A DNA stretch of 9,859 bases from Thermoplasmata archaeon. GTDB lineage: Archaea > Thermoplasmatota > Thermoplasmata > Thermoplasmatales > Thermoplasmataceae. Every line of letters starts with the position of its first letter. Positions within the stretch are counted from its first letter, which is position 1. The stretch covers positions 1 through 9,859 of the forward strand of contig JAJZZW010000062.1 in the NCBI GenBank assembly GCA_021797385.1, given 5' to 3'. Position numbers and translations under genes: made by a program. Under the pieces are notes generated by a model that made no database searches, was not told the DNA's origin, and was given only the letters and a program-made list of their open reading frames with translations. Shown piece by piece: positions 5,458 through 9,859 of the stretch.

Positions 5458-6414
5458 ATGAACGGAAAAAATATTTTGATAACCGGTGGCGCAGGATTTA
5501 TAGGTTCAAATATGGTGGAAAAATTGCTGCCTGATAACAGAGTTACTGTAATAGACAATCTGAATAATCATGTGGGTGAAAGATTTATAAGAGCTTTTAA
5601 GGGAAATAAAAATCTTGATTTTATTAATGCTGACCTTTTATCCTTTGACTTCGGTACACTGAAAAATATAGATGTTGTTATACATTTCGCAGCCAATTCT
5701 GATGTAAGATATGGATCAGAAGACCCGGAAAAGGATTTCGAAAACAATGTGGTGGTTACGCAAAACATACTGGAATATATGAGAAAAAAAGATGTGAAGC
5801 AGATACTTTTTGCCTCTTCATCCACTGTTTACGGAGAAGCATCTATTATGCCCACTCCTGAAAATTATGGTCCCTATATGCCAATATCATCATACGGTGC
5901 ATCCAAAATGTCCAATGAGGGCTTTATAACAGCGTATTCCCACTATTATGGCATAAGAGGAACAATTTTCCGTTTTGCAAATATAGTTGGTAAAAACTCC
6001 ACCCACGGCGTTATATATGATTTTATAAATAAGCTGATAAAAAACCCAGCTGAACTTGAAATACTTGGAGATGGAACACAGAGAAAATCCTATATGCATG
6101 TTACCGACTGTGTAGATTCCATGATCTACGTTCATGAAAAATTTGACAGAACTGATATAATAAATCTTGGCAACAGAGATACCACATCTGTTAAGACCAT
6201 AGCAGATTATGTGGTCAAAAGAATGGGATTAAAGAATGTTAAATATAATTATACAGGAGGCATTGGCGGGAGAGGATGGAAGGGGGATATAAAGATAACA
6301 CACCTTGCAATAGATAAACTCCTCGCCACAGGATGGAGGAGCAGATATACAAGCGATGAATCAGTTGATACAGCAGTACAGGAAACCATAAAACAGCTGA
6401 AAAACTCCGATTAA
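5458..6414 (+). CDS. NAD-dependent epimerase/dehydratase, GalE-like (UDP-sugar 4-epimerase type)
   Basis: An extended short-chain dehydrogenase of normal length for this family. Numbered from 5458 (318 residues): the NAD-binding TGGAGFIG (9-16) and the acidic end of the second strand VIDNL (31-35), which favours NAD over NADP. Then come HFAANSDVR (76-84), the catalytic SSSTVYGE (120-127) and YGASK (146-150) with Tyr146 and Lys150, RFANIVG (172-178), and LGDGTQRKSYMHVTD (203-217) in the nucleotide-sugar pocket. It most likely interconverts UDP-glucose/galactose or the N-acetyl forms for glycan synthesis; the exact substrate cannot be read. An upstream in-frame ATG at 5443 would add MLFTI. I prefer 5458, because the family begins a few residues before the first strand, but the A/T box suits 5443 better. 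It stands alone on its strand; the next gene has its own promoter. Confidence 0.88.
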   Translation: MNGKNILITGGAGFIGSNMVEKLLPDNRVTVIDNLNNHVGERFIRAFKGNKNLDFINADLLSFDFGTLKNIDVVIHFAANSDVRYGSEDPEKDFENNVVVTQNILEYMRKKDVKQILFASSSTVYGEASIMPTPENYGPYMPISSYGASKMSNEGFITAYSHYYGIRGTIFRFANIVGKNSTHGVIYDFINKLIKNPAELEILGDGTQRKSYMHVTDCVDSMIYVHEKFDRTDIINLGNRDTTSVKTIADYVVKRMGLKNVKYNYTGGIGGRGWKGDIKITHLAIDKLLATGWRSRYTSDESVDTAVQETIKQLKNSD

Positions 6415-6476
6415 AGTTCCCCATCTGATATAACCGATAATCTGAAATCCCTAAAATAGCTATATGTATAGATTTA

Positions 6477-6484
6477 TTTATAAG
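6477..6484 (+). promoter_or_regulatory. TATA box of the HPP-family gene
   Basis: TTTATAAG is centred about 27 nt before the ATG at 6507, with no SD between. It supports 6507 over the later ATG at 6540 and a leaderless transcript. Confidence 0.55.
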
Positions 6485-6506
6485 CGGTAAGTTAATTATT
6501 TACTCG

Positions 6507-7019
6507 ATGCAGAATAAACATAGCAGGGGCGAAACCCGTATGAGGAACAGTATAATACCTGCAATTTTTATCGGGATAACCCTCTCAATTACAATATTTT
6601 CGCTTTCGTTAATACATGTATACATTGTGCCCATAGCCAAATTTATAGTTTTTTCATCATTTGCCTCAAGCTCCTTTCTACTATTCATGGAGCCCCGCCA
6701 GGAATCGTCCAGGATCAATAAATTTGTTAAGAGTTATATAATATCAGGAGTCTGTGGAATTATAGGTTTTTTTGTTTCACTGCACATAGGGCTATACCCA
6801 ACCCTTGCACTGGTTGAGACTGCAGTTGGACTTCTCCTTGTTATCTTTCAGGCAATGCACCCTCCTGCTATGGGTATAGCTGTGGTGTTTATACTTGAGC
6901 GTGCAAATGTATTCGCACTGCTATTCCTATTTACAGGCATGCTTCTCATAATTGTATTTGACCGGTTCCTGAATAAGTTTGTATATATTATTGAGGATGA
7001 GTTTAAGGCAGAGCGATAA
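6507..7019 (+). CDS. HPP-family integral membrane protein
   Basis: A 170-residue protein of the HPP family, named for a His-Pro-Pro motif, seen here in AMHPPAMG (116-123). The other family signature is SSFASSSFLLFMEP (50-63), where serine- and phenylalanine-rich sequence enters the second helix. About five membrane segments are visible: 14-36, 40-62, 74-93, 96-115 and 134-152. Some plant and cyanobacterial members are linked to nitrite transport into chloroplasts or cells. Most archaeal members have no known role, and nothing here shows the substrate. Start 6507 is chosen from the TATA spacing; ATG 6540 would shorten the N-terminus by 11 residues. metG begins 35 nt downstream and could be cotranscribed. 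Confidence 0.85.
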   Translation: MQNKHSRGETRMRNSIIPAIFIGITLSITIFSLSLIHVYIVPIAKFIVFSSFASSSFLLFMEPRQESSRINKFVKSYIISGVCGIIGFFVSLHIGLYPTLALVETAVGLLLVIFQAMHPPAMGIAVVFILERANVFALLFLFTGMLLIIVFDRFLNKFVYIIEDEFKAER

Positions 7020-7026
7020 TAAAGAC

Positions 7027-7036
7027 TTAAATTTTA
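7027..7036 (+). promoter_or_regulatory. Possible TATA box of metG
   Basis: TTAAATTTTA is centred about 24 nt before the ATG at 7055 and no SD precedes that ATG. metG may thus have its own leaderless transcript despite the short gap to the HPP gene. Confidence 0.35.
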
Positions 7037-7054
7037 GTATAAACTATCCCTTTG

Positions 7055-9160
7055 ATGAAACGAGAAAAAATTCTTGTAAACTGTGCCTTGCCATATGCTA
7101 ATGGGCCACTTCACCTGGGGCATATCGCAGGTGCGTATCTTGGCGCTGATATATTTGTACGTTTCAATAGAATGATTGGAAAGGAAGTCCTTTTTATCTC
7201 CGGTAGTGATGAATACGGAACACCAATTACAATCAGTGCTGAAAAAAATAACGTCACCCCACAGGAAATAGCAGATAAATTCCATAATATGCAGATTCAG
7301 ACATTCAATTCTCTTGATATAAATTTTGATGAGTTCACCAGAACAAGCGATCCGGATCATGATATCGATGTTGATGAATTCTTCCTGAATCTTCTGGAAA
7401 AAAATTACCTGGTAAAAAGATACATGGTTTCACCGTTCTGCAGGGCACTCAATAAGTTCATGCCGGACAGGTATATAGAAGGAATATGTCCGTACTGTGG
7501 ATATGATGGTGCCAGGGGAGACCAGTGCGATAACTGCGGTAGAACACTGGATCCTATAGAATTAATCAATCCTGTCTGTAATCTGGTTCATGAAAAGCCA
7601 GTGTTCAGAGTTACGGAGCATTTCTTCCTTACTTTAGATTCACTGCAGAAGGAACTTTCTGATTATATAGATTCAAAAACATACTGGAAACAGAACGTTT
7701 TGAAATTTACACAAAATTTTATAAATGAAGGTTTACACCCGAGGGCGATAACCAGGGATCTTGACTGGGGTGTTAAAATACCCATTTCAGGTTATGAGAA
7801 CAAGAAGATATATGTATGGTTCGAGGCACTTATAGGCTATATCACCGGAGCAAGGGTTCACTCCATGAATATAGGAAAACCAGATTACTGGAAGGATTTC
7901 TGGATGGATAAAAATGTAAAATCTTATTATTTCATTGGAAAAGACAATATACCATTTCACACAATAATATGGCCTGCGATGCTTCTGGCGCATGGAGAAT
8001 ATAATCTTCCATATAATGTTCCTGCAAATGAATACCTCAGGTTCGAAGGGGAAAAATTTTCTAAAAGCCGTGGCATAGGATTTACAGCTGATGAAATGTT
8101 AAAATTTGTAGATAAAAATTCGTTAAGATACTACATGGCATCCATACTACCAGAAACCGGAGATTCCGATTTTTCACTCCACGAATTTCAATACAAGGTA
8201 AACTCTGAACTTGTGGACAAATATGGCAATTATATATATCGTGTTGAAAGTTTTATTGAAAAAAATGGGCTTTCCCCCCATGTTTCAGAATCCCTTGATA
8301 AAAACGACAGCGAAATAATGGATTTACTCAGAAGCAAATTTTCGGAATACTGTGACGAAATAGAAAATTTGCACATTAAACGTGGGCTTTCCATATGGCT
8401 TGAACTGGTAATGGTAGCAAACAACTATTTCACGGAGGTAGCTCCGTGGAAACTCATAAAAGAGGATATGAATAAACTTAATGAAAAACTTTTCATCGCA
8501 CTTAAAATAGGGCAGTACCTTACTGCTATGCTATATCCCTATATTCCTTCTGCTTCGATAAGTATTATGGCATCACTGGGAATAATATTAATACCCGGTG
8601 AATCCACATTTTCAAAAATTCTTGTCAATAATGATTTTCATATAAATAAGGGTAATATACCCTTTGAAAAGATCGATCTCACCAATCCAAATGTGCTTGA
8701 TATACAGCTGTCAACTGTTATATCCGTGGAGGATCATCCATCAGCAGACTCTCTTTACGTAATAAAAGTTAAAGGGGATAAAGTCTATACATCGGTATCA
8801 GACCTGAAAAAATATTATTCTAGAGACGCGCTTGTTGGCAGGAAGGTGCTTATACTCACCAATCTTGAACCTGCTACAATTAGAGGGATAAAATCTCAGT
8901 GTTTAATTCTTACAGTAAAAACCAGCAATTCTGTTGAGCTTCTCACGGCCAACGGGATAGATGGAGAACCGGTCACAGCCGAAAATTACATTTATAACGG
9001 AGAAGGTACCATAAATTACAAAGAATTCCAGAAAATAGAGTTCAGCGTGTCAGATTATCATCTTCTGGTAAAACTTGGAGAACATAGATACCCGCTCATG
9101 GTTAACGGCTTACATATTAATTTATCCACAGAAATGCTGGATAATGTAATAATAAAATAA
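7055..9160 (+). CDS. metG: Methionyl-tRNA synthetase with C-terminal tRNA-binding domain
   Basis: A 701-residue class I synthetase that charges initiator and elongator tRNA-Met. Seen in order: the HIGH signature HLGH (20-23), FISGSDEYGTPI (48-59), a zinc knuckle with Cys145, Cys148, Cys158 and Cys161, VWFEALIGYITG (254-265), YYFIGKDNIPFH (291-302), KFSKSRG (334-340, KMSKS equivalent), and an all-helical anticodon-binding domain (about 385-520). A Trbp111/EMAPII-like OB fold (about 540-645) includes EDHPSADSLYVIKV (559-572), RKVLILTNLEP (596-606) and IRGIKSQCLIL (609-619). About 50 further residues (650-701) follow; they resemble the extra C-terminal part of EMAPII. Start ATG 7055 is chosen over the adjoining TTG at 7052. 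Only one knuckle is present. The upstream gene ends 35 nt before. Confidence 0.97.
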   Translation: MKREKILVNCALPYANGPLHLGHIAGAYLGADIFVRFNRMIGKEVLFISGSDEYGTPITISAEKNNVTPQEIADKFHNMQIQTFNSLDINFDEFTRTSDPDHDIDVDEFFLNLLEKNYLVKRYMVSPFCRALNKFMPDRYIEGICPYCGYDGARGDQCDNCGRTLDPIELINPVCNLVHEKPVFRVTEHFFLTLDSLQKELSDYIDSKTYWKQNVLKFTQNFINEGLHPRAITRDLDWGVKIPISGYENKKIYVWFEALIGYITGARVHSMNIGKPDYWKDFWMDKNVKSYYFIGKDNIPFHTIIWPAMLLAHGEYNLPYNVPANEYLRFEGEKFSKSRGIGFTADEMLKFVDKNSLRYYMASILPETGDSDFSLHEFQYKVNSELVDKYGNYIYRVESFIEKNGLSPHVSESLDKNDSEIMDLLRSKFSEYCDEIENLHIKRGLSIWLELVMVANNYFTEVAPWKLIKEDMNKLNEKLFIALKIGQYLTAMLYPYIPSASISIMASLGIILIPGESTFSKILVNNDFHINKGNIPFEKIDLTNPNVLDIQLSTVISVEDHPSADSLYVIKVKGDKVYTSVSDLKKYYSRDALVGRKVLILTNLEPATIRGIKSQCLILTVKTSNSVELLTANGIDGEPVTAENYIYNGEGTINYKEFQKIEFSVSDYHLLVKLGEHRYPLMVNGLHINLSTEMLDNVIIK

Positions 9161-9227
9161 ATATAAGTCATTATAAATAATTATTACAGGTTAACTAAAT
9201 GTATACCACAGAAACGTTTATTTAGCA

Positions 9228-9237
9228 TTATTTAATA
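9228..9237 (+). promoter_or_regulatory. Probable TATA box of rpoK
   Basis: TTATTTAATA is centred 20 nt before ATG 9253 and 29 nt before ATG 9262. Another A/T run, TTTATTTA, lies at 9217-9224. The box position would suit a leaderless start at 9262 better than at 9253. Confidence 0.35.
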
Positions 9238-9252
9238 CACCTTATACTTTAA

Positions 9253-9432
9253 ATGATTTCTATGATGCTGACTAAATTTGAAAAAGCGAGGATTATTGGG
9301 GCGAGGGCATTGCAGATTGCAATGGGCGCTCCTGTGATTTTAGATGTTTCGCCTGACATGATAGATCCCATAGATATCGCAATTTGTGAATTCAATAATG
9401 ATGTTATACCGATTACAATAAGGCGGAAATAA
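9253..9432 (+). CDS. rpoK: DNA-directed RNA polymerase subunit K (Rpo6/Rpb6/omega homologue)
   Basis: A short gene of 59 codons, easy to miss by length. The product contains [20 protein letters not shown] (6-25), the most conserved block of archaeal RpoK and eukaryotic Rpb6, then APVILDV (26-32) and the C-terminus VIPITIRRK (51-59). The subunit holds the large catalytic subunits together and is needed for polymerase assembly. It lacks the long acidic N-terminal tail of eukaryotic Rpb6, as usual in archaea. In-frame ATGs at 9253, 9262 and 9265 are all possible; the shorter ones give 56 or 55 residues. It stands alone, not in the ribosomal protein cluster where rpoK often lies. A T-rich run at 9444-9452 may end its transcript. 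Confidence 0.95.
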   Translation: MISMMLTKFEKARIIGARALQIAMGAPVILDVSPDMIDPIDIAICEFNNDVIPITIRRK

Positions 9433-9443
9433 AATCTCATAGT

Positions 9444-9452
9444 ATTTTTATT
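9444..9452 (+). terminator. Possible T-run terminator after rpoK
   Basis: A short T-rich run (TATTTTTATT region) lies 12-20 nt after the rpoK stop and before the next gene's A/T box. Archaeal polymerase can stop at T-runs without a hairpin. The evidence is weak in such A/T-rich DNA. Confidence 0.25.
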
Positions 9453-9477
9453 ACAATTCTATTAAGTTTTAAACAAA

Positions 9478-9486
9478 ATATTAAAT
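9478..9486 (+). promoter_or_regulatory. TATA box of the cobalamin adenosyltransferase gene
   Basis: ATATTAAAT is centred 26 nt before the ATG at 9508. An AGG 5 nt before the ATG is too weak to count as a clear SD. A leaderless start is likely. Confidence 0.45.
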
Positions 9487-9507
9487 CTTTAGAAATAATA
9501 GGTTTAT

Positions 9508-9859
9508 ATGTTTACGAGACGTGGGGATCAAGGGGAAACCGATAATGGGCTCAGGATTAGAATAGGGAAGGATTCTCCCATGGTGGATTTGCAGGGTACA
9601 TTTGATGAATTGAATTCATTCATAGGGAATGCCCTGATAAATACTAAATGGGAAGACATTAAAAATGTTCTTATCAGGATTCAGAACGATGTTTTTGTCA
9701 TGGGTGAGGATCTAACAGCTGAGAGCCAGCACAGGACAATAAAGGAAGAGGACGTAAAATGGCTGGAGCAGAGAGTTCTTGAATACCGGAAAGAAATTGG
9801 GAAAATAAAGCTTTTTGTAATACCAGATGGAAGTCTGGAAGCGGTTTCATTGCACATGG
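9508..9859 (+). CDS. Cob(I)alamin adenosyltransferase, PduO type, 5' part; 3' end outside window
   Basis: The first 117 residues of an ATP:corrinoid adenosyltransferase, which transfers adenosine from ATP to cob(I)alamin to make coenzyme B12. The N-terminal ATP-binding signature is TRRGDQGET (3-11), followed by MVDLQGTFDELNSFIG (25-40), a helix IRIQNDVFVMGEDL (56-69), and FVIPDGSLEAVSLHM (103-117), just where the family's conserved Arg-rich helix begins. The family is usually about 180 residues, so roughly 60 are missing beyond the window. A Thermoplasma acidophilum member of this family has a solved trimeric structure. No other cobalamin gene is in the window. Confidence 0.93.
   Translation, partial: MFTRRGDQGETDNGLRIRIGKDSPMVDLQGTFDELNSFIGNALINTKWEDIKNVLIRIQNDVFVMGEDLTAESQHRTIKEEDVKWLEQRVLEYRKEIGKIKLFVIPDGSLEAVSLHM

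Noticed and set aside
6255..6282. GGAGG and GGGAGAGG runs in the epimerase gene followed by an ATG.
   Set aside because: The ATG is not in the gene's frame; the sequence encodes the glycine-rich TGGIGGRGWKG.
1..9859. CRISPR array, long direct repeats, or defence and prophage genes.
   Set aside because: No regularly spaced repeats are seen, and all clear genes are housekeeping or membrane proteins.

Overview
The window is from a low-GC archaeon, most likely of the order Thermoplasmatales (Ferroplasma/Acidiplasma/Picrophilus/Thermoplasma range). The evidence is the gene set: an archaeal tRNA-splicing endonuclease, archaeal-type ribosomal protein S2, a split GMP synthase with a separate ATP-pyrophosphatase subunit, RNA polymerase subunit K, and a MetRS with a fused tRNA-binding domain. 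The transcription signals agree. Most first genes of a transcript have an A/T-rich TATA-like box about 23-30 nt before the start codon and no Shine-Dalgarno (SD) sequence, which suggests leaderless mRNAs. Downstream genes carry SD sequences or ATGA stop/start overlaps. I could not search databases, so the genus is not fixed.

Layout. (1) 1-543 (+): the 3' part of the tRNA-splicing endonuclease gene endA, converging on (2) an operon on the minus strand, guaAB (GMP synthase ATP-PPase subunit) then rpsB (S2). The endA and rpsB stop codons overlap in a TTAA. (3) Divergent from guaAB is a two-TM potassium channel with a C-terminal RCK domain (2191-3228, +). (4) It converges, with a 4-nt gap, on a minus-strand pair: a free-standing Lrp/AsnC-type RAM domain followed by a three-TM membrane protein. 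(5) A short intergenic segment holds a hairpin resembling an IS200/IS605 right end. (6) A minus-strand pair follows: a small DUF1059-like protein coupled by ATGA to hisS. (7) On the plus strand come a GalE-like NAD-dependent epimerase, an HPP-family membrane protein, metG, the short gene rpoK, and the 5' part of a PduO-type cobalamin adenosyltransferase cut by the window end. No gene-free stretch exceeds 300 bases. The longest is 135 nt (3781-3915).

Most of the region is information processing (tRNA splicing, S2, HisRS, MetRS, RNA polymerase K) mixed with purine synthesis, ion transport and sugar-nucleotide chemistry. It looks like ordinary core chromosome, not a mobile island.

The most striking signal is inside the K+ channel gene. 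An AGGAGG sequence lies 6 nt before an in-frame internal ATG exactly at the pore/RCK junction, while the full-length start looks leaderless with no SD. This would yield a free RCK protein of 228 residues beside the full channel, the same arrangement known for MthK. Its RCK domain lacks both the glycine-rich nucleotide motif and the residues matching the MthK Ca2+ site. A second point is that MetRS carries about 50 residues beyond its OB-fold domain that resemble the EMAPII/Arc1p-type C-terminal extension.
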